Assembly: GCA_028694715.1 (NCBI GenBank)
Contig: JAQVKJ010000028.1
Span: forward strand, 1-9,200
Reading direction: 5' to 3'
DNA: 9,200 nt
Origin: Weeksellaceae bacterium
GTDB taxonomy: Bacteria > Bacteroidota > Bacteroidia > Flavobacteriales > Weeksellaceae
Shown here: positions 1-6,014 of the stretch, one piece after another
Numbering within the stretch: the stretch's first letter is position 1
Layout: every line of letters begins with the position of its first letter
Made by a program: the position numbers and the translations under genes
The notes under the pieces: model-generated
Databases searched by the model: none
Seen by the model: the letters and a program-made list of their open reading frames with translations, nothing else
What the model was told of the DNA's origin: nothing

Positions 1-300
1 GATGTGCCCGACTTTGGCATTAGGAATCAGATTTTGTATTCCTTCAACCATTCCTAATCCGGCCCGTAGGATGGGGACGAGTACCAAGTCTTCGCCTTTG
101 ATTTTGAATCCGATGGTGTTGCTAACGGGTGTTTGAATCGGAATTTCTTCGGTTTCCAAATCGCGGGTCAGTTCATAACACATCAGTGTGGAAATTTCTT
201 TGACCAGTTCCTTGAACATCTTGGTCGGTGTATCCTTTTTTCGGATTTGTGTCATCTTACTTTTTATTAGTGGATGATCGTGTACAAAAACTTTTTCCAT
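1..300 (-). CDS. upp: Uracil phosphoribosyltransferase, N-terminal 100 residues (cut by window edge)
   Basis: This is the 5' part of a gene that runs out of the left edge of the window. The ATG is at 298-300 and 100 codons are present without a stop. The product should convert uracil plus PRPP to UMP in the cytoplasm (pyrimidine salvage). Visible family signatures are an N-terminal HPLIKSKM segment (residues 9-16), the stretch YELTRDLETE (42-51), and VPILRAGLGM (75-84), a hallmark of bacterial Upp. The family is about 208 residues long, so roughly the second half, including the PRPP-binding loop and the uracil-binding C-terminus, lies outside. The start is 4 bases downstream of the LD-carboxypeptidase stop, so it is almost certainly co-transcribed and possibly translationally coupled. 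No Shine-Dalgarno sequence is seen. The identification is firm from motif order; intactness beyond the edge cannot be judged. Confidence 0.95.
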   Translation of the reverse strand, partial: MEKVFVHDHPLIKSKMTQIRKKDTPTKMFKELVKEISTLMCYELTRDLETEEIPIQTPVSNTIGFKIKGEDLVLVPILRAGLGMVEGIQNLIPNAKVGHI

Positions 301-304
301 TTGT

Positions 305-1261
305 CTAAAATTCAATTTTCACTCTGTCCGTACCGACTTTGAATCTGATTTTAGCTCCCAGCACCAAAGCGCGGTTGTCGCCTGTGTGGCCGGCAGGAAA
401 CCCGAAGCATATCGGTATTTTGTAATTCTTCATAAAATTATGAATTATTTCGTATGACTGGGGGTCGAAGTGGTTCAAAAAATCAGGATTTTCATTTTCG
501 TCGTCCATTTGTGTGAAATTTCCGACAATCATTCCGGAGATTCTGTCGAAGAGTCCGGAGCACTTCAGATTCATCAGCATGCGGTCCAGATGGTACCAGT
601 TTTCTCGCCAGTCTTCAATGAACAGTATTAGATTTTCACCTTTGATTTCGGAGAGGCTGCCCGTCAGACTGTAGATCAAAGAAAGATTTCCACCGACGAG
701 TTTACCGGTCGTTTCACCCTTTAGATTGTATGGATGGCCAGGAATTTCGAAATTAATTCTTCCGGTTGTAAGTACGGTTTTCAATGATTCAAATGTCTCA
801 GGACTGTACTCGCAGTTCAGTCTTTTGACGGTAAGGGCGTGAAGGGTAGGAATGTTGTAATTGTTGAGGTGATTGTGAAAAGCGGTGATGTCGGAATAAC
901 CGATGAGCCATTTGGGGTTTCTGATGAATTTTTGCCAGTTGATTTGTTCAATCAGTTGGACGGCTCCGTAGCCGCCTCTGGCAAACCAGACGGCTTTGAT
1001 TTCATCGTCGTCCAATGCGTTTTGCAAATCTTCCGTCCTTTGTCGTGGGTTGCCGGCATAGTGGTAACCCAAGTAGTAATCCTCAAAAAGATATTTTCCG
1101 GTTTTGGGAATGAATCCCCAGTTCCGTATGAGTTGTATGCCTGCTGCCAATTCTTCCGGGAAAACTCTGCCCGATGGAGCGATGATAGCGATTTTGTCGT
1201 TGGGTTTAATGGATTGGGCTTGCAAATTCAAATTTTTATAGCAAAAAAATTCATCATTCAT
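305..1261 (-). CDS. LD-carboxypeptidase, peptidase family S66 (LdcA-like)
   Basis: The 318-residue protein matches the S66 serine peptidase fold, in which LD-carboxypeptidases remove the terminal D-Ala from tetrapeptide muropeptides during murein recycling. Recognisable elements are the N-terminal IAIIAPSG strand (24-31), RGGYG (95-99), the nucleophile elbow GYSD with Ser123, the GGNLSL motif (190-195), the catalytic Glu216 in FIEDWRE followed by HLDRML, and the catalytic His292 in GHTGDN. This is the Ser-Glu-His order known for the family, and the length is normal. No signal peptide is seen, which fits a cytoplasmic enzyme. The ATG at 1259-1261 leaves about 14 residues before the conserved core, and there is no other ATG before it. 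It follows the NlpC/P60 gene by 29 bases and precedes upp by 4 bases. Some S66 members act on microcin-type peptides (MccF); the muropeptide role is preferred because of the NlpC/P60 neighbour. Confidence 0.92.
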   Translation of the reverse strand: MNDEFFCYKNLNLQAQSIKPNDKIAIIAPSGRVFPEELAAGIQLIRNWGFIPKTGKYLFEDYYLGYHYAGNPRQRTEDLQNALDDDEIKAVWFARGGYGAVQLIEQINWQKFIRNPKWLIGYSDITAFHNHLNNYNIPTLHALTVKRLNCEYSPETFESLKTVLTTGRINFEIPGHPYNLKGETTGKLVGGNLSLIYSLTGSLSEIKGENLILFIEDWRENWYHLDRMLMNLKCSGLFDRISGMIVGNFTQMDDENENPDFLNHFDPQSYEIIHNFMKNYKIPICFGFPAGHTGDNRALVLGAKIRFKVGTDRVKIEF

Positions 1262-1290
1262 TAAAATTTTGGGAGAGAAAGTTCAGAGAA

Positions 1291-1926
1291 TCAATCAATG
1301 ATTCTTTTAGCGTACAGGTATCTTTTTGACCAGTACGAATCACTGAGTGGAGTTACAATTACTCCTCTCGAAGTGGAAGCGTGAATGAATTCCACCTGTC
1401 CTTTTTCGTCCACATTGTGAACAATGCCAACATGTGAAACCCTTTTTCCACCGTTTGTGGCAAAGAAAACCAAGTCACCGGCCCTCAGTTCATCAAGGCC
1501 CACAAGATGACCTTCTTTGGCTTGAGCGGCTGAAACCCTGGGCAGATTGTGGTCAAAAATCTGAAAAACTGTTTGCACAAATGCGGAACAGTCAATTCCT
1601 TTTCTTGTGGTTCCACCGTAGCGATATGGAACTCCCAAATATGATTCAGCTTCAGAAAGTATGTTGGTCACAAAAGAATTCATGGCAAGCATATGAATGT
1701 CGTTTAATTCTTCGATGGCGGTTTTTTCCTTTTTGACTTTTACTTGTTTGACCTCTTTGGCTTTGTTTTCTTCAAAAAGTGTTTTGTTGATGATGGAGCT
1801 TTCTGCGTAGTATGTTCGGTCGATAGGGGTGTAGTTTGATTTGGCATGACTTGCTGATATTAACGAGCCACACGATGTTGTCAAAACCGAAATTACAATT
1901 AGAATTACAAAATTTAATCCCCTCAT
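1291..1926 (-). CDS. NlpC/P60 family lipoprotein, probable murein endopeptidase
   Basis: The 211-residue protein starts with a hydrophobic signal (MRGLNFVILIVISVL) ending in TTSC, so Cys19 is the likely lipidated residue; the -3 position is Thr, which is a relaxed lipobox. Residues about 20-85 form a low-complexity linker rich in Lys and Glu. Residues about 90-209 are an NlpC/P60 domain: YLGVPYRYGG (96-105), the nucleophile Cys113 in GIDCSAF, His165 in SHVGI, and the third catalytic position His182 in FIHAS. Such enzymes cut D-Glu/diaminopimelate bonds in peptidoglycan peptides. The product is expected to be membrane-anchored in the periplasm, resembling Spr/MepS-type hydrolases. The gene heads a probable operon with the LD-carboxypeptidase and upp, and has its own -7-like box 38 bases upstream. 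Substrate specificity is inferred from the family. Confidence 0.93.
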   Translation of the reverse strand: MRGLNFVILIVISVLTTSCGSLISASHAKSNYTPIDRTYYAESSIINKTLFEENKAKEVKQVKVKKEKTAIEELNDIHMLAMNSFVTNILSEAESYLGVPYRYGGTTRKGIDCSAFVQTVFQIFDHNLPRVSAAQAKEGHLVGLDELRAGDLVFFATNGGKRVSHVGIVHNVDEKGQVEFIHASTSRGVIVTPLSDSYWSKRYLYAKRIID

Positions 1927-1963
1927 TTGTGTTTCTGTGAACCTTCCTAAAAATTGTGCTGTA

Positions 1964-1971
1964 CAAAATTA
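1964..1971 (-). promoter_or_regulatory. Bacteroidota -7-like promoter element for the NlpC/P60-LdcA-upp unit
   Basis: On the minus strand this reads TAATTTTG, an exact match to the Bacteroidota -7 consensus TAnnTTTG. It ends 37 bases before the NlpC/P60 ATG, which would give a leader of about 30 bases. A TTG exists upstream (plus 1997-1999), but the spacer is 25 bases, longer than the usual 17-19, so no good -33 element is claimed. Confidence 0.5.
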
Positions 1972-2052
1972 AAATTTTAATACCACGAATGGAATGCAAG
2001 CAAGTGAATTTGGCAAAAGATTAACAAATGTTAAAATCAATTAACATATCAT

Positions 2053-2088
2053 TAAAAAATGGAGTCGCCCAAAAGTTTTGGACGACTC
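2053..2088 (-). terminator. Rho-independent terminator closing the MscS-like gene run
   Basis: An inverted repeat spans 2062-2088: outer arms GAGTCG and CGACTC, inner arms CCAAAA and TTTTGG, one mismatched pair between them and a single central G. On the minus strand the stem is followed, after two C/A bases, by six T (plus 2053-2058). That arrangement fits termination of the transcript coming from the MscS-like gene, whose stop is 77 bases upstream. No T-run follows the stem on the plus strand, so it is one-directional. Confidence 0.75.
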
Positions 2089-2095
2089 TCACCTC

Positions 2096-2124
2096 ATTGC
2101 TCTCAAGGTTGGTTTTTGAGCAAT
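2096..2124 (-). other. Second inverted repeat in the 3' untranslated region of the MscS-like gene
   Basis: Arms ATTG-CT-CTCAA (2096-2106) and TTGAGCAAT (2116-2124) can pair over nine base pairs with a two-base bulge and a nine-base loop. It lies between the MscS-like stop and the terminator hairpin and has no T-tract of its own. It may stabilise the 3' end of the mRNA or form a composite terminator; no protein is encoded in 1927-2164. Confidence 0.4.
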
Positions 2125-2164
2125 AGGGCCAACTGTAGTTTAAGTGCTAATAAACTTGCTTGGT

Positions 2165-2980
2165 TTAACTTGGGTGGCTAAAGATTTTGACTTTTGAATT
2201 GTTGATTTGTTTGATGGGAATCATGATTTTTTCTTTTTCTGTTTTCAGCACAAGAGTGATATTGTCAATGGATTCAATGTGTCCGATGAGTTCTCCGATT
2301 TGAATTTTCATTCCGACGGAAAGATTTTTTTTGGTGTAATAACCGAGCATCAATCTGTACACCACATCTTTTGAACCCAGTCCCACTGAGATGGTAATGG
2401 TAACCAGTGCCGCGCCTATGATGTAGGAAATGTTGGTTGAAATGATTTGTGTATCAATGCCAATCTGATTGACGGCCGTGATGGTCACAAAAATGAATAT
2501 CAGGTAGAAAATCAGCGTACTGATGATTTTTGAACCTCCTGAATCCAGTGATTTCAGCATGCCGTATATCAGTTTTTTGGTTTGAGAGGCAAGGTACAGA
2601 CCGAATGAGAAAATCAACATACCCGACAAAAACTGTGGAAGATAGGCCAACAAAACACCAATTTGTTCAGAAACGATTTTCAGATTAAGTAATTCGCTGC
2701 CGATGATGAGCATAAGCAGAATCAGAATCAGTTTTACGAATCCTATAATGAGTTTTGAGATATCTATTCTGAAGTTTGAATTGTCCAGAAAATCAATTTC
2801 GTTGATTTTTGAATTCAATTGATTGATTTTGGCAATATTCAGTAGTTTTTTGATCAGCCAAATGACGACTTTGTATATCAATACTGAAATCAGTAAAAAC
2901 CCAATTCCCAACAGAACTTTGGGCAGGACTTCAACAAAATAGGCATTTATACTTTGCAATAACTCTCTCGATTTTTCCAT
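2165..2980 (-). CDS. Small MscS-like / conserved-TM-helix mechanosensitive channel family protein
   Basis: The 271-residue protein has about five predicted membrane helices at roughly 19-43, 76-98, 111-131, 152-172 and 183-203. The third (LPQFLSGMLIFSFGLYLA) resembles the conserved TM-helix repeat of MscS relatives. From residue 188 the sequence follows the MscS pore and beta-domain pattern: GAALVTITISVGLGSKDVVYRLMLGYY, then SVGMKIQIGELIGHIESIDNITLVLKTEKEKIMIPI, corresponding to the usual D.I.I.G..G.V..I..R.T.L....G..V.IPN. It ends at 271, so it lacks the large C-terminal cytoplasmic vestibule of E. coli MscS. It should be an inner-membrane protein; channel activity is inferred, not shown. 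It starts 10 bases after the 68-residue gene and is the last gene before the terminator. The ATG at 2978-2980 gives a sensible short cytoplasmic N-terminus. Confidence 0.8.
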   Translation of the reverse strand: MEKSRELLQSINAYFVEVLPKVLLGIGFLLISVLIYKVVIWLIKKLLNIAKINQLNSKINEIDFLDNSNFRIDISKLIIGFVKLILILLMLIIGSELLNLKIVSEQIGVLLAYLPQFLSGMLIFSFGLYLASQTKKLIYGMLKSLDSGGSKIISTLIFYLIFIFVTITAVNQIGIDTQIISTNISYIIGAALVTITISVGLGSKDVVYRLMLGYYTKKNLSVGMKIQIGELIGHIESIDNITLVLKTEKEKIMIPIKQINNSKVKIFSHPS

Positions 2981-2990
2981 TTCTTAACTT

Positions 2991-3197
2991 TTATTTTTCG
3001 TCTGAATTTTTGTTTTCGTTTTTTTTGTCCTCCAAGGTTGCGTCCAGCAAATTGATTACCGAGGATGGGTATTTTACAGCCATCAAATCTGCCATGTCCA
3101 GATACAATTTTATCAAACGGATGTCGCTCATGACCCGTTCTCTGATAATTTCAGGAACATTTTGATGTTCGATTATTTTCTTAAATGGGTTTAGCAT
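2991..3197 (-). CDS. 68-residue protein of unknown function, between the sigma factor and MscS-like genes
   Basis: I do not recognise a named family. The protein is predicted to be mostly helical (residues about 4-53, with a break at the YPS turn, 43-45) and ends in a charged, disordered-looking tail rich in Lys, Glu and Asn (56-68). It has no cysteines, no membrane segment and no signal peptide, so it does not look like a zinc-binding or membrane-spanning anti-sigma factor. It starts 3 bases after the sigma-factor stop and ends 10 bases before the MscS-like start. This packing, with the same strand and plausible codon use, argues that it is real. Its position makes it a candidate partner of the sigma factor or the channel, but nothing in the sequence proves this. 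Confidence 0.75.
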   Translation of the reverse strand: MLNPFKKIIEHQNVPEIIRERVMSDIRLIKLYLDMADLMAVKYPSSVINLLDATLEDKKNENKNSDEK

Positions 3198-3200
3198 AAT

Positions 3201-3770
3201 TTACTGAATATCATTATAAAATTTGACAAGGTTGACTTTGGCTCTGGACAGTCTCATTTTCACTGCGCTTTCACCCAAGCCTGTGACAGCCGAGATTTCT
3301 TTGATAGATATATCGTCCTGATATTTCATTAGCAACATCATTCGGTCATTGGGGTTCAGCATTTGAAGCGCACTTTTCAACTTTTCAGCCTTCAGTTCAT
3401 ATATTTCACGGTCAGAAATTTCGTCGGTCAGTTCATCCTCGATGTTTTCTGTAATTGAAACGGTTTTTTTGTCGCCTTTCAATTCACGCTGTACGAAATT
3501 AACACAATGATTGTATGAAAACGCATACAGCCAGGTCGAAAATTTTGATTCACCTTTAAAGCTTTTCAATTTGACAAAGAGCTTCACGAATATGTCCTGT
3601 GTCAAATCCTGGGCGACTTCATAGCTCGAAGTGAAGCCGATACATTTGTTGAAGACAATTCCAGAATAACGGTCATATAGCAGACCGAACAAATAAGTGT
3701 TATTTGTTTCTGTAATTTTCTGAATCAATTGTTCATCACTTAAATTGTCCTCTTTGTATGGTGCCTCCAT
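3201..3770 (-). CDS. ECF-type RNA polymerase sigma factor (sigma-70 family)
   Basis: From the ATG at 3768-3770 the product has 189 residues, the usual size for ECF factors. The open frame continues upstream to an ATG at 3864-3866, adding 32 residues with no family resemblance. Region 2 spans about residues 28-95 of the shorter form: LLYDRYSGIVF, then EVAQDLTQDIFVKLF, then FSTWLYAFSYNHCVNFVQR, with the conserved core-binding and -10-recognition patterns. Region 4 spans about 133-186: LQMLNPNDRMMLLMKY, then the helix-turn-helix ISIKEISAVTGLGESAVKMRLSRAK. Between them is an acidic linker. It should direct RNA polymerase to a specific promoter set. No anti-sigma gene of the usual single-helix or zinc type is adjacent; the 68-residue gene follows after 3 bases. 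The shorter start is preferred because the upstream part holds an inverted repeat and lacks conservation. Confidence 0.9.
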   Translation of the reverse strand: MEAPYKEDNLSDEQLIQKITETNNTYLFGLLYDRYSGIVFNKCIGFTSSYEVAQDLTQDIFVKLFVKLKSFKGESKFSTWLYAFSYNHCVNFVQRELKGDKKTVSITENIEDELTDEISDREIYELKAEKLKSALQMLNPNDRMMLLMKYQDDISIKEISAVTGLGESAVKMRLSRAKVNLVKFYNDIQ

Positions 3771-3836
3771 TGACACGGTTCTGTCTTTATGACACAATGA
3801 TTTGAAAAAAGTCACATTATTTTTTGAACTTTTTTT

Positions 3837-3862
3837 ATTCCTTGATAAGCATTTCAAGGAAT
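3837..3862 (-). promoter_or_regulatory. Perfect 9-bp inverted repeat upstream of the sigma-factor start
   Basis: Arms ATTCCTTGA (3837-3845) and TCAAGGAAT (3854-3862) pair perfectly around an 8-base loop. The repeat lies 11 bases after the FabH-like stop (3873-3875, minus strand) and about 67 bases before the preferred sigma-factor ATG. On the minus strand the stem is followed by a run of A, not T, so it is not a classical terminator in that direction. It could be an operator, an RNA-processing or attenuation structure, or an imperfect terminator. Confidence 0.45.
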
Positions 3863-3872
3863 CCACTAATTT

Positions 3873-4973
3873 TCAGCCAGTTAGGCTAGGGTTTTGTTTT
3901 TCGGGAATTTTATAAACAATTGCGTTGATGTTCATTCCTGCACCCACGGAACCAAACACCAGATGATCTCCCGGATGGAAACGATGATTGCCCAGTTGGT
4001 TTTTGGCAATCAAATCATACATGGTTGGAATGGTGGCCACTGACGAATTTCCGAATTTCTGAATGGTCATGGGTGCAATGTCGTCAGGAATTTCAGTCAG
4101 TCCGTACAATTTGAACAATCGTTGAACCATTGCATGGTCCATTTTTGCATTGGCCTGATGGAGCAAGATTTTGTTGATGTTGTGAATATTGAGTTCAGCG
4201 TTGTCAATGGTTCTTTTGACCAGCGCAGGTACCTTTCTCAGTGCGTACTCATACACTTTTCTTCCTCTCATTTTGATATTGACTTTGGAACCTTGGTAAT
4301 CCGATTTCAATGATTCGTTGTTGGTCAGGTATTCCATTTCTTCCAGACTGTCACAAATCGTATTGTAGGTAATGATTCCTTCTTTTTTGTCGGATTCTCT
4401 GGCTTCTAATACAACGGCACCGGCACCGTCAGCAAAAATCATGGCGGTACGGTCGTGTGGGTCAACGGCTCTTGAAAGTGTGTCTGAACCCACCACAAGA
4501 ATTTTTTTTGCAGTCCCCGACATAAATAAATGATGTGCCATAATCAAACCTTCAATCCAGCCCGGACAGCCAAAAAGCATTTCATAGGGTCTGCAATGGT
4601 TGTTTTTGATATTGAGTTTGTGTTTGACACGGGTTGCAATCGAAGGCATACTGTCCACTTGTCTGTAAACAGGGTCAATGTCACCATAATTGTTGGCCAC
4701 AATGATATAGTCGAGTTCCTCTTTGTCGATACCCGCATCCTCTATCGCTTTTTCTGCTGCAATGACCGATATGTCCGAAGTGAACATATGCTCATTCACA
4801 TATCTTCTTTCTTCAATTTCAGTGATTTCCTGAAACTTTTTGATGGTTTCTTCAATCGGTTTTTCGATTCGTTTTCCACTTTCATCAAAGAAATCGTACC
4901 CTAAGAAGTAATCGTTCTTAACAACTTTCTCGGGCAAGAAATGCCCGGAACCGGTGATGACTGTATTTAACAT
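3873..4973 (-). CDS. Ketoacyl-ACP synthase III (FabH-like, thiolase superfamily)
   Basis: From the ATG at 4971-4973 the product has 366 residues. The thiolase-fold triad of KAS III enzymes is present in order: Cys136 in EMLFGCPGW, His272 in LLHQANAKM and Asn309 in FGNSSVATIP. Also seen are DRTAMIFADGAGAVVLE (174-190) and the C-terminal GSVGAGMN loop (341-348). Such enzymes condense an acyl-CoA or acyl thioester with malonyl-ACP. Compared with E. coli FabH (Cys112, about 317 residues), there is an extra charged segment around residues 24-55, and the surround of the active cysteine differs (CPGW). It may therefore be a paralogue with a different starter substrate rather than the primary FabH. 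The open frame extends 69 residues further upstream, but that part overlaps the nth coding region and has no family resemblance. A -7-like box is 22 bases upstream of the ATG. Confidence 0.88.
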   Translation of the reverse strand: MLNTVITGSGHFLPEKVVKNDYFLGYDFFDESGKRIEKPIEETIKKFQEITEIEERRYVNEHMFTSDISVIAAEKAIEDAGIDKEELDYIIVANNYGDIDPVYRQVDSMPSIATRVKHKLNIKNNHCRPYEMLFGCPGWIEGLIMAHHLFMSGTAKKILVVGSDTLSRAVDPHDRTAMIFADGAGAVVLEARESDKKEGIITYNTICDSLEEMEYLTNNESLKSDYQGSKVNIKMRGRKVYEYALRKVPALVKRTIDNAELNIHNINKILLHQANAKMDHAMVQRLFKLYGLTEIPDDIAPMTIQKFGNSSVATIPTMYDLIAKNQLGNHRFHPGDHLVFGSVGAGMNINAIVYKIPEKQNPSLTG

Positions 4974-4994
4974 AAGGAAATGATTTACTGAATG

Positions 4995-5002
4995 CAAATT
5001 TA
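4995..5002 (-). promoter_or_regulatory. -7-like promoter element for the FabH-like gene
   Basis: The minus strand reads TAAATTTG, an exact TAnnTTTG match, in the 70-base gap between nth and the FabH-like gene. It would give a leader of about 14 bases and supports the start at 4973 over the longer frame. No clear TTG is found 17-19 bases upstream, so the element is partial evidence only. Confidence 0.5.
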
Positions 5003-5043
5003 GTAAAATAAATAAGCAGATTGGGTTAAAAAGAGAAAAGAGC

Positions 5044-5667
5044 TTATTTGCCGAGGATTCTGCGGCTGATGAAGTCTTTGTCCAAATCCCATGCCCGAGC
5101 GGGTGAATATTCTCTACCGTAATAAATAATCTGAATATGGAGTTTGTTCCACAGTGCTTTTGGAAAAAGTCTTTTGGCATCCTTTTCGGTTTGTTCCACT
5201 GATTTTCCGTTACTGAGTTTCCATCTGTGCATCAGTCTGTGGATGTGGGTATCGACAGGAAATGCAGGAACGCCAAATGCCTGAGACATCACCACCGAAG
5301 CCGTTTTGTGCCCCACGCCAGGCAGTGCTTCCAGTTCTTCAAAAGTCTGCGGTACTTTTCCGTCGTGTTTCTCGACCAGAATTTCTGACAGTTTTTTCAG
5401 GTTTCTTGCCTTGGTATTGGACAAGCCGATTTCCCTGATCAGCTCTTTGATTTCATCCACTTCCAGCCGGCTCATCGCTTTGGGGTTGGAGGCAGTTGCA
5501 AACAATGCAGGCGTGACCTGATTTACTTTCTTGTCGGTGGTTTGTGCAGACAATACGACTGCAACCAACAAGGTATAAGGATCCGTGTGGTCAAGCGGAA
5601 TGGGAGGTCTGGGATATAATTTCTCGAGTTCTTCTACTACGAATTTTGCTCTTTCTTTCTTGGTCAT
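5044..5667 (-). CDS. nth: Endonuclease III (DNA glycosylase/AP lyase) lacking the iron-sulphur cluster
   Basis: The 207-residue protein matches endonuclease III, which removes oxidised pyrimidines and cleaves abasic sites in base excision repair. The helix-hairpin-helix reads LPGVGHKTA (115-123) with catalytic Lys121, and FPVDTHIHR (136-144) carries catalytic Asp139; both match E. coli Lys120 and Asp138. VVLSAQTTD (37-45) is also characteristic. The C-terminus reads GREYSPARAWDLDKDF where the family normally has four cysteines spaced C-X6-C-X2-C-X5-C holding a [4Fe-4S] cluster. Here the first is Ser188, the others are absent, and the whole protein has no cysteine. The length is close to normal, so this looks like a genuine cluster-free variant rather than a truncation. 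The start at 5665-5667 is 29 bases after the rhodanese stop. Activity is inferred from the intact catalytic residues. Confidence 0.94.
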   Translation of the reverse strand: MTKKERAKFVVEELEKLYPRPPIPLDHTDPYTLLVAVVLSAQTTDKKVNQVTPALFATASNPKAMSRLEVDEIKELIREIGLSNTKARNLKKLSEILVEKHDGKVPQTFEELEALPGVGHKTASVVMSQAFGVPAFPVDTHIHRLMHRWKLSNGKSVEQTEKDAKRLFPKALWNKLHIQIIYYGREYSPARAWDLDKDFISRRILGK

Positions 5668-5696
5668 TTATGGATTGATTTTGGGTGGTCGGAATT

Positions 5697-5981
5697 TCAG
5701 GATTCAAGTATGCTGACGAGTTCCTCCATTCCGCCTACGCAATACAATTCATCCACTCCGTTCTCAATCATAAAATTAAAAGCAGTCGCTGCACGGTTTC
5801 CTCCGCGACAGAATACAACTATCGGTTTTTGCATTTGTTTGATTTCTTCGATTCTCTCCGGTACTTCAGTCAGTGGAATGTTGATGGCACGATCAATTTT
5901 GCCATCAATCTCCAATTCGTATGATTCACGAATATCAATAAAAGTTGCGTTTGGGTCTTTGACCGCATCTATGGTTGTCAT
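5697..5981 (-). CDS. Single-domain rhodanese-like protein (sulfurtransferase)
   Basis: From the ATG at 5979-5981 the product has 94 residues, the size of a single rhodanese domain such as GlpE. It shows FIDIRESYELEIDGKIDRAINIPL (14-37), the CH2A-like signature, then the active-site loop with Cys58 in VVFCRGGNRAA, and the closing strand LYCVGGMEE (79-87). The active Cys would carry a persulfide; the physiological acceptor is not known. An in-frame ATG at 6030-6032, four bases after the M13 peptidase stop, would add 17 residues (a basic FRKI-FRKI repeat encoded by AT-rich DNA with an 11-base direct repeat). The family core begins at the inner start, which I prefer, but the outer start is possible. 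No signal peptide is evident, so it is probably cytoplasmic. It likely belongs to the M13 transcript. Confidence 0.88.
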   Translation of the reverse strand: MTTIDAVKDPNATFIDIRESYELEIDGKIDRAINIPLTEVPERIEEIKQMQKPIVVFCRGGNRAATAFNFMIENGVDELYCVGGMEELVSILES

Positions 5982-5988
5982 CTTGATA

Positions 5989-6014
5989 ATTTTTCTAAAA
6001 AATATTTTTCTAAA
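5989..6014 (-). repeat. 11-base tandem direct repeat before the rhodanese start
   Basis: Two exact copies of the minus-strand sequence TTTAGAAAAAT occur at 6004-6014 and 5989-5999, separated by four bases (period 15). They lie between the M13 stop and the preferred rhodanese ATG, or inside the N-terminal extension if the outer ATG is used. Significance is uncertain because the stretch is very AT-rich. Confidence 0.4.

Noticed and set aside
839..1264. 141-codon open frame on the plus strand
   Set aside because: It lies entirely opposite the LD-carboxypeptidase, whose catalytic motifs are intact; the translated product shows no family resemblance.
1772..1999. 75-codon minus-strand frame overlapping the NlpC/P60 start
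   Set aside because: It is out of frame with the NlpC/P60 gene and covers its signal peptide and promoter; no signal or family pattern is seen.
4530..4904. 124-codon plus-strand open frame
   Set aside because: It is antisense to the FabH-like core, including the active cysteine region; its composition (rich in Phe, Val and His) looks like a reverse-strand shadow.
4931..4947. CGGGCA/TGCCCG hairpin with a 5-base loop near the start of the FabH-like gene
   Set aside because: It is inside conserved codons (about 9-15) and only six pairs long; it could be chance, and nothing else supports a regulatory role.
4974..5180. 69-residue N-terminal extension of the FabH-like frame
   Set aside because: It overlaps the conserved C-terminal coding part of nth in another frame, has no thiolase resemblance, and the inner ATG begins exactly at the family's first strand (MLNTVITGSG).
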